A stretch of 64,000 bases of DNA from Clostridia bacterium (GCA_016887505.1 CP069393.1:1102001-1166000); one strand, 5' to 3'. Shown: positions 1 through 8,925, counted from the first letter of the stretch. A program made the numbers and translations. The notes: a model not told the origin generated them from the sequence alone.

Positions 1-566
1 GGGTAGATGCCTGCTGCAAAAAGCGATTCGTCGGCATAAATATTCCCAATACCAGCGATAAAGCTTTGATCTAGTAACCAGCGTTTTATAGCACCACTTC
101 TTTTCTTTTCAAACAAAGCAAGAAAATCATTCGGCCCGAAGGAAGGGTCCAATGGTTCTGGGCCCATCTTGCGTAATCCGGGTAAACAGGATATATCATG
201 GTTGTCTAAAAGATGGATCCCGCCAAACCGGCGCACATCGGTAAATCGCATCTCTTCCCCTCCTGACAGTTTCCAGATCACATGGGTGTGCTTTTTCATC
301 GCTGTGCCTTCATTGCTAAGATACAGCTGCCCAGTCATGCCCAAATGCACTATCAGCATATGGCCTGTAGATAGGCTTCCCAATAAATACTTGCCTCTTC
401 TTGCAAATCCCTCTATTACATTATTTTGCATTACCTGCTCAAAGTAGCTTGCATCTGTATTCTTGATAACACTAGCTCGCAACACCTTACAGTCCAAGAT
501 TTCTTTGTTTCTAAGTGAGCCGTCTAGCTCACGTCTAATGTTCTCGACCTCTGGCAATTCGGGCAT
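1..566 (-). CDS. mutM: Formamidopyrimidine-DNA glycosylase (Fpg/MutM), cut by window edge
   Basis: A base-excision repair glycosylase/AP lyase that removes oxidised purines such as 8-oxoguanine. The translation begins MPELPEVE, the family hallmark, in which Pro2 is the nucleophile and Glu3 the general acid. An RRGKYLL segment near residue 57 supplies the conserved lysine, and GIGNIYADE, from the helix-two-turn-helix region, appears close to the left edge. About 188 codons of the usual roughly 270 are visible. The stop codon and the C-terminal zinc finger lie outside the window, so nothing suggests a real truncation. The ATG directly abuts the polA stop codon, so the two genes are probably co-transcribed and translationally coupled. 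Confidence 0.96.
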   Translation of the reverse strand, partial: MPELPEVENIRRELDGSLRNKEILDCKVLRASVIKNTDASYFEQVMQNNVIEGFARRGKYLLGSLSTGHMLIVHLGMTGQLYLSNEGTAMKKHTHVIWKLSGGEEMRFTDVRRFGGIHLLDNHDISCLPGLRKMGPEPLDPSFGPNDFLALFEKKRSGAIKRWLLDQSFIAGIGNIYADESLFAAGIY

Positions 567-3179
567 TTAGATTCCCTCCATGTCGTACCATGTTGTACCG
601 CTCTTCATATCCACCTTCAAAGGCACCGAAAGTTTGTACGCATCTTCCATACATCGACGCAACAAATCTGTTGCGGCCTCTAACTCTTCTTTGGGTAACT
701 CTAAGATGATTTCATCATGTACTTGAAGGATCATTCTAGCTTTTAATTTTTCTTTTTTCAAAGCCTCATCCACCTTCAGCATAGCAATCTTTATAATATC
801 TGCCGCTGAACCTTGTACCGGGGTATTCATCGCCATCCGCTCAGCACCACTTCTAGCATTGAAATTGCTGCTATTTATATTTCGTATTCTTCTCTTTCTG
901 TTGAGCATCGTTCTTACTTCACCAGAAGCTTTGGCTTCCGCAATGGTCTCATCAATGAATCTCTTAACCCCAGGATAGCGTTCAAAATAGGTCTCTATAT
1001 ATTCCTTGGCTTCATAAACAGGAATGTTCAAGTCACGGGCCAGGCCAAAATCACTAATCCCATATACGATTCCAAAGTTCACAGCCTTGGCTTTGCGTCT
1101 CATGGCTTTATTAACCATTTCCATAGGAATATCAAACACTTCACTGGCCGTTGCAGTATGGATATCCTTGTCCTCAATATAGGCTTGCGTCATTTTCTCA
1201 TCTTTAGACAAATGTGCCAATACCCTAAGCTCAATTTGGCTATAGTCTGCAGCCATGAGTATATTCCCATCATCCACTGGCTTAAAGGCTCGGCGAATCA
1301 ACTTGGATTCCTCTGTTCGAATCGGAATATTTTGAAGATTAGGATCTGTGCTAGACAGTCTACCCGTAGAGGCCACCGTCTGGTTGTAACTGGTATGAAT
1401 GATGCCATCTTTTCGGCTTCCTTGCTCCAGCAATCCTTCCACATAGGTGCTATTCAACTTAACCCATTTACGGTAATCCAAAACCAAGGACACAATGGGA
1501 TGATCATCTTTCAGCTTATCCAGTACTTCTGCATCTGTAGAGTATCCCGTCTTGGTCTTTTTAAGGGGGGTAAGCTCTAACGTTTCAAACAGGATTTTGG
1601 ATAGCTGCTTGGGGCTATTTATATTAAAGCGCTCTCCCGCATTCTCGTAAATTTCCGATTCAATCGCTTCAATCGTTTTCAGTAGTTTAGTCCGCATAGT
1701 AGACAGATAGTCCAGATCTACCCTTACACCGTGTCGCTCCATATCACACAGTACAGACAAAAGAGGCAATTCCAAATCCTCATATAGGGATAAAAGGCCC
1801 TCTTCTTCTAGTGCCTTTTGAAGCAAGGGGAAGGAAAGATAATTTGCAAGTACAGCCCAATGCTCCGCATTGGAAGGCAATTTTACATCTAAATAGTTGG
1901 CAATTAGGGTTTCTTCCGTATACTCTCTAGCCTCTGCATCCAAAAGGTAAGCCATCAGGGATACGTCGTCAACCAAGGGTAATTCTAGGTCCCACATTTT
2001 GCACAGAGATAATAGGGTTTTCGCTTGCAAGGACATAATTCTTTGTCCAGAATCTACCGTTGCCCGTATAAATCCCTCGGCCTGCCCTGGCATGGGCATA
2101 AACGGAACAAATTCGCCTAGCGTTTTACCATCGAAGATCTGAATCTTCTTTATGTTGGTTTCTTTCCTGGTCTGTTCACAAACCAAGGCCAAACCCAGTT
2201 CAGCAGATTTTCGTTCTGCCATAAATTCACGCCATTCGTCTATATCTTCTATGGTTACAAGCTTATATTGTATTGTCCGGGTAGGCCTTTTTTCTTCCGC
2301 CTGGGCCACTGTTACGGTCGTCATACCCATCTTTTTAACGAGCGATGTGAATTCCAGTTCCTGAAATAAAGCTGCTGCCTTTTCCTTATCCAAACCAGTG
2401 AAGCGATAATCTGCCAAATCCTCTAGATTTTCAATATTGGTTGCAATCTGTCCCAACTCGTAGCTAAGTTCCGCCTGATCTTTGAACGTAGTAAGGTTTT
2501 CTAGTAGTTTTTTACCGGATACGTCACCTAAGTGTTCATATACCCCTTCCAAATTGCCATAGGCCTTAATTAGTTTTAAAGCGGTCTTTTCTCCAACACC
2601 GGGTACACCGGGAATATTATCTGAGTTATCGCCCATCAGGGATTTAACATCGATTAGTTGTTCCGGTTTTATTCCATATTTTTCGTCGATAAAGGCTATA
2701 TCGCAACGTTCTGTCTGGCTGATGCCCCGCTTGGTATAAAGCACTTGAATGTTATCGTCCACCAATTGCAAGGCGTCTCTATCTCCGGTGACAATTAGAG
2801 CATTCTTTCCCTCGGAGGCAGCTTTCTTGGCATAGGCGCCTAAGATATCATCTGCTTCATATTCATCCATTTCTACGTAAGGAATACCCAAAGCATCCAT
2901 CACTTCGCGAACCGTGGCAAATTGTTGGGCTAGCTCTGGGGCACTTTTTTTCCTTGTTCCCTTATATTCGGCGTACATTTTATGTCTGAATGTTTTTTTA
3001 CCCTTATCGAAAGCCACCAAAAGATAATCTGGTTTTTCTTCATCCAACAGCCGAAGCAGCATGGTTACAAAACCGTATACCGCATTTGTGTAGCGACCTT
3101 TTTTGGTTTCTAAGAGTGGGAGTGCATGAAAGGCTCTATGTAATAACGAATTTCCATCTATCAATACAATCTTTTCCAT
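567..3179 (-). CDS. polA: DNA polymerase I
   Basis: Fills repair gaps and removes Okazaki primers. At 870 residues it has the family's usual length. The N-terminal 5'-3' exonuclease region (about 1-290) carries the helix-hairpin-helix GVPGVGEKTA. The middle region (about 300-470) corresponds to the 3'-5' exonuclease fold, but the expected Asp-x-Glu metal motif is not visible (the segment reads AELGLALV), so proofreading is probably lost, as in Bacillus Pol I. The polymerase domain has motif A DYSQIELR (about 645), motif B RRKAKAVNFGIVYG (about 694) and motif C VHDE (about 820). It is followed without a gap by mutM, a common Firmicutes arrangement. Confidence 0.97.
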   Translation of the reverse strand: MEKIVLIDGNSLLHRAFHALPLLETKKGRYTNAVYGFVTMLLRLLDEEKPDYLLVAFDKGKKTFRHKMYAEYKGTRKKSAPELAQQFATVREVMDALGIPYVEMDEYEADDILGAYAKKAASEGKNALIVTGDRDALQLVDDNIQVLYTKRGISQTERCDIAFIDEKYGIKPEQLIDVKSLMGDNSDNIPGVPGVGEKTALKLIKAYGNLEGVYEHLGDVSGKKLLENLTTFKDQAELSYELGQIATNIENLEDLADYRFTGLDKEKAAALFQELEFTSLVKKMGMTTVTVAQAEEKRPTRTIQYKLVTIEDIDEWREFMAERKSAELGLALVCEQTRKETNIKKIQIFDGKTLGEFVPFMPMPGQAEGFIRATVDSGQRIMSLQAKTLLSLCKMWDLELPLVDDVSLMAYLLDAEAREYTEETLIANYLDVKLPSNAEHWAVLANYLSFPLLQKALEEEGLLSLYEDLELPLLSVLCDMERHGVRVDLDYLSTMRTKLLKTIEAIESEIYENAGERFNINSPKQLSKILFETLELTPLKKTKTGYSTDAEVLDKLKDDHPIVSLVLDYRKWVKLNSTYVEGLLEQGSRKDGIIHTSYNQTVASTGRLSSTDPNLQNIPIRTEESKLIRRAFKPVDDGNILMAADYSQIELRVLAHLSKDEKMTQAYIEDKDIHTATASEVFDIPMEMVNKAMRRKAKAVNFGIVYGISDFGLARDLNIPVYEAKEYIETYFERYPGVKRFIDETIAEAKASGEVRTMLNRKRRIRNINSSNFNARSGAERMAMNTPVQGSAADIIKIAMLKVDEALKKEKLKARMILQVHDEIILELPKEELEAATDLLRRCMEDAYKLSVPLKVDMKSGTTWYDMEGI

Positions 3180-3218
3180 TAAGTACCGTCCTTGTTAAAT
3201 TTCTCTACTAATCATATC

Positions 3219-3256
3219 AAAAAAAAGAAAGCTATGCTCCTTTTTCTGAGCATAGC
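3219..3256 (-). terminator. Rho-independent terminator after the anti-sigma gene
   Basis: Nine-base arms (GCTATGCTC and its complement, 3231-3239 and 3248-3256) are followed on the minus strand by a T-rich run. It lies just past the anti-sigma stop codon and before polA, so it separates the sigma operon from polA-mutM. Confidence 0.85.
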
Positions 3257-3266
3257 TGCATTCTTT

Positions 3267-4067
3267 CTATTGTATTATTTCCACTCGTATTTCCACCAAC
3301 GACGGTGTTTCCTCTGTACCGACATCATTTTCACTCTCTTCGTCCTTCTCACCTAGCTCGGTTAAAAAGTTCTCCCAGCTAGATAGGCCTTCTGCATCCA
3401 GTTGAACGGCATATACAAGGTATTCTGGGTTTTCTTCAACTTCTACCAAAGAAAGCTCTTTTTGTTCAAAATACGTCTTAACGGCAGCCAAGCTTTCTTC
3501 CTTAATAAAATAAGTTGGCTCCATCCTGTTTTCTTCCGTAACGGCCATTTCCGGCGATGCATTTTTTAAAGTAACTTCAGTCTCTTCATCTGCTGCAGGT
3601 GCTGCAAACATCATGGGTTCTTCAGCAGGTTCTGCACCCATTCCATCGCTATCTTCTAGCACATCCCCAAACGGAACTTCTTGCTCCTGCATCGCCATTT
3701 CCAGTGGTGCTTCATCTTTTAACATTTCAGAATTACCCATTCCTATCATGTTGGGCAAATTAATGGCAATCAATCCGGCTGCAGCAATACCCATAGCCAC
3801 TCGTAGTACTCTTCTTTTATGCAGGGGCAGTACGGCTAGCATTCCCTTTTCTTGTTCCTTCACGGCCTCTTTCCAGTGGTTTCTGAACCCTTCCGGTACT
3901 TCTACGTCCGGGAGGTCGCGAATGGCTTGCATCATAATTTTGTATTCTTCATATTCTTTTCTGCATTCATCACATGTATCTAAATGGTTATTGAACGCTG
4001 CTTCTTTATCTCCAAGTTTGGAATCCAGTGCATCGCTCATTTGTTCTCTGCATTCTTTGCAATCCAT
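3267..4067 (-). CDS. Anti-sigma factor with zinc-binding N-terminus and one membrane span
   Basis: Probably holds the adjacent ECF sigma factor inactive at the membrane. The N-terminus has the zinc anti-sigma pattern: Cys3, Cys6 and then His28-x3-Cys32-x2-Cys35. A hydrophobic segment near residues 88-110 is the likely single membrane helix. The remaining extracellular part is acidic and rich in Met and Glu (repeated EMAMQEQE-like stretches), with no recognised sensor domain. A good ribosome site (AAAGGAGG) precedes the ATG. The sigma gene ends 14 bases upstream, so the pair is one operon. The signal sensed cannot be read from the sequence. Confidence 0.85.
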   Translation of the reverse strand: MDCKECREQMSDALDSKLGDKEAAFNNHLDTCDECRKEYEEYKIMMQAIRDLPDVEVPEGFRNHWKEAVKEQEKGMLAVLPLHKRRVLRVAMGIAAAGLIAINLPNMIGMGNSEMLKDEAPLEMAMQEQEVPFGDVLEDSDGMGAEPAEEPMMFAAPAADEETEVTLKNASPEMAVTEENRMEPTYFIKEESLAAVKTYFEQKELSLVEVEENPEYLVYAVQLDAEGLSSWENFLTELGEKDEESENDVGTEETPSLVEIRVEIIQ

Positions 4068-4081
4068 GACAACCTCCTTTC

Positions 4082-4681
4082 TTAACTATCTTTTTGACGT
4101 ATGTAACCTTGCAGTTGTTCCCCCTGATTCAATAAGGCCTTCAGGTCCTTCCTAGCTCGGTAGATCCTAGATTTGACTGTCCCGACAGATATTTCTAAAA
4201 TTTTTGCTATTTCTTCATAGGATAGCTCTTGGTATTCCCGCATCAGGAGTATCTCCCTGTGATCCTCCTTTAGCTTAGCAATTGTGTCTTGCATTAAAAC
4301 ACCTAGTTCCTTATTTTCAATTCGTTCTTCCGGGGTGGATTCTTCAGAAGGCAATTCCCTACTGATTTGTCCATCTTCTGTCTGAATATCGTCATCCAAG
4401 TGAAGCACTTTATTTCGTTTTCTTTTTCTAAGATAATCTCGACATGTATTCGAGGCCACATAGTTCATCCATGTGCTAAATGCGGCTTCCTGACGAAAAC
4501 TTCCCAATTTCTTATATAGTTTTAGGATGATTTCCTGTGCAGCGTCTTCCGCATCTTCCCGATTCTTAAGAAAATAGAAACATATGGAATATATCTTTTT
4601 TTCGTAGCGAATAATTAGTTGCTCAAAGGCATCTACATCGCCATCATTGAATTTTCCTATTAGTTCCACATCGGAAACCAT
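4082..4681 (-). CDS. ECF-type RNA polymerase sigma factor (sigma-70 family, region 2 and 4)
   Basis: Directs RNA polymerase to stress or envelope promoters. Region 2 includes the segment YEKKIYSICFYFLKNREDAED and a following AAFSTWMNYVASN stretch (residues about 25-85). Region 4 contains ELSYEEIAKILEISVGTVKSR (about 150-172), a typical helix-turn-helix. The length of 199 residues fits the SigW/RpoE-like group. The start is supported by GGAGGAGGTCG just upstream of ATG. It is co-transcribed with the zinc anti-sigma gene, the usual regulatory pairing. Confidence 0.93.
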   Translation of the reverse strand: MVSDVELIGKFNDGDVDAFEQLIIRYEKKIYSICFYFLKNREDAEDAAQEIILKLYKKLGSFRQEAAFSTWMNYVASNTCRDYLRKRKRNKVLHLDDDIQTEDGQISRELPSEESTPEERIENKELGVLMQDTIAKLKEDHREILLMREYQELSYEEIAKILEISVGTVKSRIYRARKDLKALLNQGEQLQGYIRQKDS

Positions 4682-4825
4682 AACGACCTCCTCCTATCTA
4701 AAATTCTCCATTCTAGTTTACTAAGTATATATACCCTTGGCAACTAAATAAAACTTATAAATTTGTATTGACTTCCTGTAGTACATAAGGTAAAATTCCT
4801 ATTGTTCACTTGAACAAGCCACTTT

Positions 4826-4914
4826 GCCGAAGTGGCGGAATTGGCAGACGCACTGGACTCAAAATCCAGCGAGGTTCACCCCTCGTGCGGGTTCGACTCC
4901 CGCCTTCGGCACCA
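4826..4914 (+). tRNA. tRNA-Leu, anticodon CAA
   Basis: The acceptor arms GCCGAAG and CTTCGGC pair, followed by discriminator A and an encoded CCA (4912-4914). The anticodon stem CTGGA/TCCAG closes a loop reading CTCAAAA, giving anticodon CAA (decodes UUG). The long variable arm (GAGGTTCACCCCTC) is typical of leucine tRNA. The T arm GCGGG-TTCGACT-CCCGC is intact. A terminator follows directly. Its 3' part is repeated at 7820-7864. Confidence 0.97.
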
Positions 4915-4919
4915 TATTA

Positions 4920-4954
4920 AAGGCTCCCGATTTTTCGGGAGCCTTTTCTTGTTT
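4920..4954. terminator. Terminator after tRNA-Leu
   Basis: Eleven-base arms (AAGGCTCCCGA and complement, 4920-4930 and 4935-4945) are followed on the plus strand by TTTTCTTGTTTTT. On the minus strand it could also stop transcripts leaving the histidine kinase gene. Confidence 0.88.
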
Positions 4955-5058
4955 TTCACTAGATATAGATGAATTAACACTATCCAAATTGCCATATCGG
5001 CAAGACTCTTGTGAAACAGATCACTATACTTCGTCTAAGATAACAAACTAATATATAA

Positions 5059-6930
5059 TTAAATTTTGTTAAAATTTAATGTAACCTTGAATAAATCTCC
5101 ATCTATAGTCAAAGCCAATTTTCCGTTTTGCAGTTCGCTCAGGCTCCTTGCGATTGAGAGTCCGAGACCATTCCCCCCAGAATTCCGGGAGCTATCACCA
5201 CGCACAAAACGCTCCATCAACTCTTCAGCAGATATGTTCAGAGGATACTTCGAAGTATTCTTAAAGATAATTACCACGTCTTTATCATATTCTTCAACAG
5301 CAATATACACGCGAGTTCCATTTTGAGCATATTTGCATACATTGTTCATTAAATTATCGAACACTCTCCATAGCTGACGTCCATCAGCCAAGACTCTAAC
5401 TGGTTCTTCAGGCTTATTGACAACCAACTCAAGACCTGCGTTTGATAGTTTCTGTTCATATTCACCAACAGTCTGGACTAGCAATACACCTATTTCGCAA
5501 GGCGCTAAATGAACATCAATACTACCAGTAGAAGCCTTGGACGCTTCTACCAAATCTTCAATCAGTTTTTTCAACCGCTCAGATTGCCTTAGGAGCACCT
5601 CTGTGTATTCGTTGATTTTTTCATTTTCGATAGTCTCTTTTCCTATGAGATCTGCATAGTTAATTATGGAAGTCAGTGGTGTTTTGATGTCGTGAGAAAC
5701 ATTGGTAATCAACTCTGTTTTGAACCGTTCGCTTCTCATCCTCTCATCTACAGCCTGCGTCATACCATCAGCAATCTGATTCAAATTCTCGCCAGCGCGT
5801 CTGAAATCCCAGAACATCCATCTAGTGTTCACTTGATAGGAAAGGTCACCCGTCGCTAGCGCTTCACTGCCTTTCTGCAGCTTACGTAGCACTAGGGCAA
5901 TATACAGAAAAAATGGCACCAGAGTAACATTGAATACCAGCCAAAGCATTGCTTGATGGCCAGTGTTACGGGACATTGCTGAGAGTAACAATATTAGACT
6001 TCCAGCACTCACAAGAATCAATGTCTTCCAGATCAGCGGAAGATTTCTAAGAAGTCTGACAATACATATCCATACTGCTTTTAGGATACGCAGTGTTAGC
6101 AGAATCAAGCGATAGAAAATCGTATTTTCCCACCACCTTCCCAACTTGATTCGTACTGCAAAGTTCATAGAGAAGAGCATCATCAAAATTAAAAGGGCCG
6201 GAACGCCAAGAGCTATAGCTATGTAGCTTTCTACTCCATACAGATTGGTATTAACAAACGCTATCACCGTAACTACAGCAACCGCATAAATCCCTAAATA
6301 TAGGTCGAAGGGCATTGTCACATCCCCGTTAGCCACAATATCCTCGTATCCCGCTTTATGTCCCGCTGCGCAAAGCAGGAAAATTAATAAAGCGATAGAG
6401 GACAGGAGCGAAAGCAAACCGATAATCCAAATTCCATATCTCAGAGAATAAGCTAGTGTAAGCACCTGATTGGAAAATGAATATTTATCTGTCTGGGGAA
6501 AAGCATCATCAATGTAGATCTTAACCGTGTAACTTTCTTCAACAAACTGTTCCACCGTCGCAACTTCATCTTTATCAAATTGATGCTCAATTACAAAAGA
6601 TGTTTGTCTATTCATGTTATTCGGAAAAATTTTCTTATCCTCTTTTTCGTTATCAACAAGAACTTCAAACCCAACGTTCGTTTCATTACAAAATTCATTG
6701 ATATAGTCAGTATCATCTTTCAAATAAGAGTAAAGTAGGGTTCGTCCATCACTACGGCTCATTTCAGAAAAAATTTCCGTTTTGATTCTATTCTCGCTTT
6801 TCGTATAAAATTCATAATCCACCATCCAAAATGCAGCCAAAGCACTGCCCAAAATCATAGATGCTGTAATCACCAGCAAAAAAAATGCAATTATTTTTGC
6901 TGGGAGGCTATGTGTTAATTTTTTTTTCAT
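5059..6930 (-). CDS. Membrane sensor histidine kinase (VanS/OmpR-partner type)
   Basis: Senses an unknown envelope signal and phosphorylates the adjacent regulator. Membrane helices include residues about 12-36, followed by an extracytoplasmic region to about 160. Further hydrophobic segments lie at about 165-190, 210-260 and 300-350, more spans than a minimal VanS kinase. A HAMP-like linker (about 348-395) precedes the dimerisation motif NVSHDIKTPL with phospho-acceptor His near 413. The ATPase domain shows an N box (LWRVFDNLMNNVCKYA) and a G box (GNGLGLSIA). The length is 623 residues. It overlaps the response regulator by four bases (ATGA), so the two are translationally coupled. The pair sits alone between a tRNA and a tRNA fragment. 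Confidence 0.93.
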   Translation of the reverse strand: MKKKLTHSLPAKIIAFFLLVITASMILGSALAAFWMVDYEFYTKSENRIKTEIFSEMSRSDGRTLLYSYLKDDTDYINEFCNETNVGFEVLVDNEKEDKKIFPNNMNRQTSFVIEHQFDKDEVATVEQFVEESYTVKIYIDDAFPQTDKYSFSNQVLTLAYSLRYGIWIIGLLSLLSSIALLIFLLCAAGHKAGYEDIVANGDVTMPFDLYLGIYAVAVVTVIAFVNTNLYGVESYIAIALGVPALLILMMLFSMNFAVRIKLGRWWENTIFYRLILLTLRILKAVWICIVRLLRNLPLIWKTLILVSAGSLILLLSAMSRNTGHQAMLWLVFNVTLVPFFLYIALVLRKLQKGSEALATGDLSYQVNTRWMFWDFRRAGENLNQIADGMTQAVDERMRSERFKTELITNVSHDIKTPLTSIINYADLIGKETIENEKINEYTEVLLRQSERLKKLIEDLVEASKASTGSIDVHLAPCEIGVLLVQTVGEYEQKLSNAGLELVVNKPEEPVRVLADGRQLWRVFDNLMNNVCKYAQNGTRVYIAVEEYDKDVVIIFKNTSKYPLNISAEELMERFVRGDSSRNSGGNGLGLSIARSLSELQNGKLALTIDGDLFKVTLNFNKI

Positions 6931-7634
6931 TCCTGTTGTCCTCTCTTTCCAGGTTCCATTTTATATCCCTGCCCCCACACTACCTTCAAATATCTTGGTT
7001 CAGCAGGATTCCACTCCAATTTCTCTCTTAGATGCCGGATATGTACTGCTACAGAATTTTCATTTCCATAAGGAACGTCTTTCCATACTCGTTTGTAAAT
7101 CTCTTTCGGTGAAAAAACGTGTCCTTGATTTTTCATCAACAATTTCAATATTTTATATTCCGTAGGTGTTAACGCTATCCTTTCTCCATCCCGCAACACA
7201 GTCTTGCTGTTGTCGTCAAGATCAATGCCTCCTACGCTGTAATTTTTCGGTTCTTGGGCACCACCACCCAATTGCATATACCTACGCAGTTGGGATTTCA
7301 CACGAGCAGCCAATTCCACAGGACTAAAAGGTTTAGTGATATAATCATCAGCACCAACGTTCAATCCCAGAATCTTATCAGTATCCTCATTTTTTGCTGT
7401 CAGCAAGATAATAGGAACATTGCTCTTTTCTCTAATTTTCACCATGGCTGAAATGCCATCCATCTCAGGCATCATAATATCCATAAGAATTATGTGAATA
7501 TCATTTTTTTCAATGACCGAAAGTGCTTCAACACCAGTAAAAGCTTCAAACAACATATAATTAGAATCTGCAAGATAAATTTTCAATGCACTAACAATGT
7601 CTCTTTCATCATCGCATATCAAGATGTTATACAT
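6927..7634 (-). CDS. OmpR/PhoB-family response regulator
   Basis: DNA-binding partner of the overlapping sensor kinase. The receiver domain (about 1-120) has the acidic pocket DDE at residues 8-10, phospho-acceptor Asp52 in MDIMMPEMDG, and the conserved Lys in ITKPFSPVEL. The C-terminal winged helix (about 135-230) carries LTPTEYKILKLLMKNQGHVFS and a GYKME ending typical of the family. The length is 235 residues. It is the first gene of a two-gene operon. Its resemblance to VanR-like regulators is general, and no resistance genes are adjacent. Confidence 0.94.
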   Translation of the reverse strand: MYNILICDDERDIVSALKIYLADSNYMLFEAFTGVEALSVIEKNDIHIILMDIMMPEMDGISAMVKIREKSNVPIILLTAKNEDTDKILGLNVGADDYITKPFSPVELAARVKSQLRRYMQLGGGAQEPKNYSVGGIDLDDNSKTVLRDGERIALTPTEYKILKLLMKNQGHVFSPKEIYKRVWKDVPYGNENSVAVHIRHLREKLEWNPAEPRYLKVVWGQGYKMEPGKRGQQE

Positions 7635-7808
7635 AATCGTCCTCCTCTGGGAATATTGTACGTGGTTCTCACTTTAAATTTAAACTACTCAAACTCTTAA
7701 GATTTTATTAAGATGAATTATACTTTTATCTTTGAGATACCTTGAAAGTAATTCCCCTTTAGACCTATCGTACTATATTTCACATTTAAATAGAATTACT
7801 TCCCCCTA

Positions 7809-7864
7809 GACTCAAAATACGAGGTTCACCCCTCGTGCGGGTTTGACTCCCGCCTTCGGCACCA
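7809..7864 (+). pseudogene. 3' fragment of tRNA-Leu (candidate attachment-site remnant)
   Basis: Bases 7820-7864 repeat 4870-4914 of the intact tRNA-Leu with one mismatch. A further ten bases (7809-7818) match the anticodon loop region after a 3-base deletion. The D arm and 5' acceptor strand are absent. The mismatch changes the invariant C56 of the T loop to T, so it cannot be a working tRNA. Same orientation and CCA end fit a displaced tRNA 3' end left by site-specific integration. A decayed tandem tRNA duplicate is the alternative. Confidence 0.85.
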
Positions 7865-7897
7865 AAAAACTTAGGATTTTATATTCCTAAGTTTTTT
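7864..7897. terminator. Hairpin terminator after the tRNA fragment
   Basis: Thirteen-base complementary arms (AAAAAACTTAGGA and TCCTAAGTTTTTT) around an 8-base loop. The U tract works in both directions. On the minus strand it lies upstream of the two-component operon. Confidence 0.8.
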
Positions 7898-8199
7898 TAT
7901 ATGAATTTTTCTAAATTCAATTTCTATTATAATGTTCTCTAATACCTAAATAATAGCCTTTCATGTTGGAGCGTGTAATAGTTGCATAGTTCCATATGGT
8001 TCTTTATGACCGTCAATCCATTGCGAGTACCATCAGTCCACATCTACCAAAATTATCATAGTCATATTACGAATTTTTACGTTTGTCGGCGTGTACTTCA
8101 TTAGAATAAAGCCTAGGCAGTTGATAAAAATTAATCGTCATGGTTCTACTACTAGATGACTGAACGGTGTTTATTCTTTCAATGCAAATATAAAATAAA
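7898..8199. other. Intergenic stretch without a supported gene
   Basis: AT-rich, with only short open frames. One 34-codon frame on the minus strand near 7945-8046 begins ATG-TGG-ACT but has no ribosome site. I see no convincing gene, so this may be decayed insertion-flank DNA. Confidence 0.4.
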
Positions 8200-8230
8200 A
8201 GTCCCCCCATCCGTATAGGTTGGGGGGGCT
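8200..8230 (-). terminator. GC-rich terminator of the fasciclin gene
   Basis: Arms AGTCCCCCCA and TGGGGGGGCT (with one G-U pair) are followed on the minus strand by TTTTATTTTATA. It lies about 75 bases beyond the fasciclin-protein stop codon. Confidence 0.75.
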
Positions 8231-8304
8231 TTAGATTAGCAATATGCATTCTTTCTTCCCATGGCTTAAAAGTTGTTTGCCACTATATTACTCTCTTCTG
8301 AAAA

Positions 8305-8925
8305 TCAGGCAAGTAATCTCTTTCTAATCAAAAGAGTAATGGCTAGCAAAATACCAATCCAAATCATAGGAGTATAGAGGCTCTCACCACCTGTGTTTGG
8401 CATATCCGTTACTTCTGGCATATCCATTATATCCTCAAGCACAAAACTTTCTGGGACTAATACAGCATCAATCACATGTATCACACCGTTTGTCGCTTCA
8501 ATATCTGCTGTTGTAACCTTGGATGAATTTACCATGACACCATCATCTAAATTTATTGTTAATGATTCACCTTGTAAAGTTGTTGCCATCATATCGTCCG
8601 TCAAGTCTGTACTCATGATTTTGCCAGATACAACATGATACAGTAACACATCCGCAAGATCCGGTTGAGCTAACAAGTCTGCTGCAGTAATGTCTAATGC
8701 TTCCAAGAGAGCTGCAAAAGCATCATTCGTCGGGGCAAACACTGTAAATGGCCCTTCACCCTGCAACGCACCAACTAGTTCAGCCTCCTGCAAAGCGGTG
8801 ACAAGTATTGAAAAATTTTCATCCCCAGATGCAATATCAACAATATCGCCCGTAGCTGCAAGAGCAGGGGTGCTCAGCATTATGATGAATACCAATGTCA
8901 ATAACATAGTAAATCTTTTTTTCAT
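8305..8925 (-). CDS. Secreted fasciclin (FAS1) domain protein with sortase-like C-terminus
   Basis: Likely a cell-surface adhesion-type protein. Residues 1-23 form a signal peptide ending in ALA. Residues about 26-160 form a FAS1 domain, recognisable from GPFTVFAPTNDAFAAL and LLYHVVSGKI, and ending in ATNGVIHVIDAVLVP. The C-terminus has MPNTGGE, then a hydrophobic span and a basic RKRLLA tail, the architecture of a sortase substrate with Met in place of Leu in LPxTG. The length is 206 residues. The ribosome site is AGGAGGTG. It is monocistronic, with its own terminator. No sortase gene is visible here. Confidence 0.9.
   Translation of the reverse strand: MKKRFTMLLTLVFIIMLSTPALAATGDIVDIASGDENFSILVTALQEAELVGALQGEGPFTVFAPTNDAFAALLEALDITAADLLAQPDLADVLLYHVVSGKIMSTDLTDDMMATTLQGESLTINLDDGVMVNSSKVTTADIEATNGVIHVIDAVLVPESFVLEDIMDMPEVTDMPNTGGESLYTPMIWIGILLAITLLIRKRLLA

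Noticed and set aside
813-1580. Long plus-strand open frame of 255 codons inside polA
   Set aside because: It is antisense to the clear polA polymerase domain, has no ribosome site and no protein-like composition.
3613-4155. 180-codon plus-strand frame over the anti-sigma gene
   Set aside because: Serine-rich reverse-complement shadow of the acidic anti-sigma coding sequence.
4824-5051. 75-codon frame covering tRNA-Leu
   Set aside because: It translates the tRNA itself and the terminator, so it is not a protein gene.
8067-8249. 60-codon minus-strand frame overlapping the fasciclin terminator
   Set aside because: It runs through the terminator hairpin, lacks a ribosome site and has no recognisable features.
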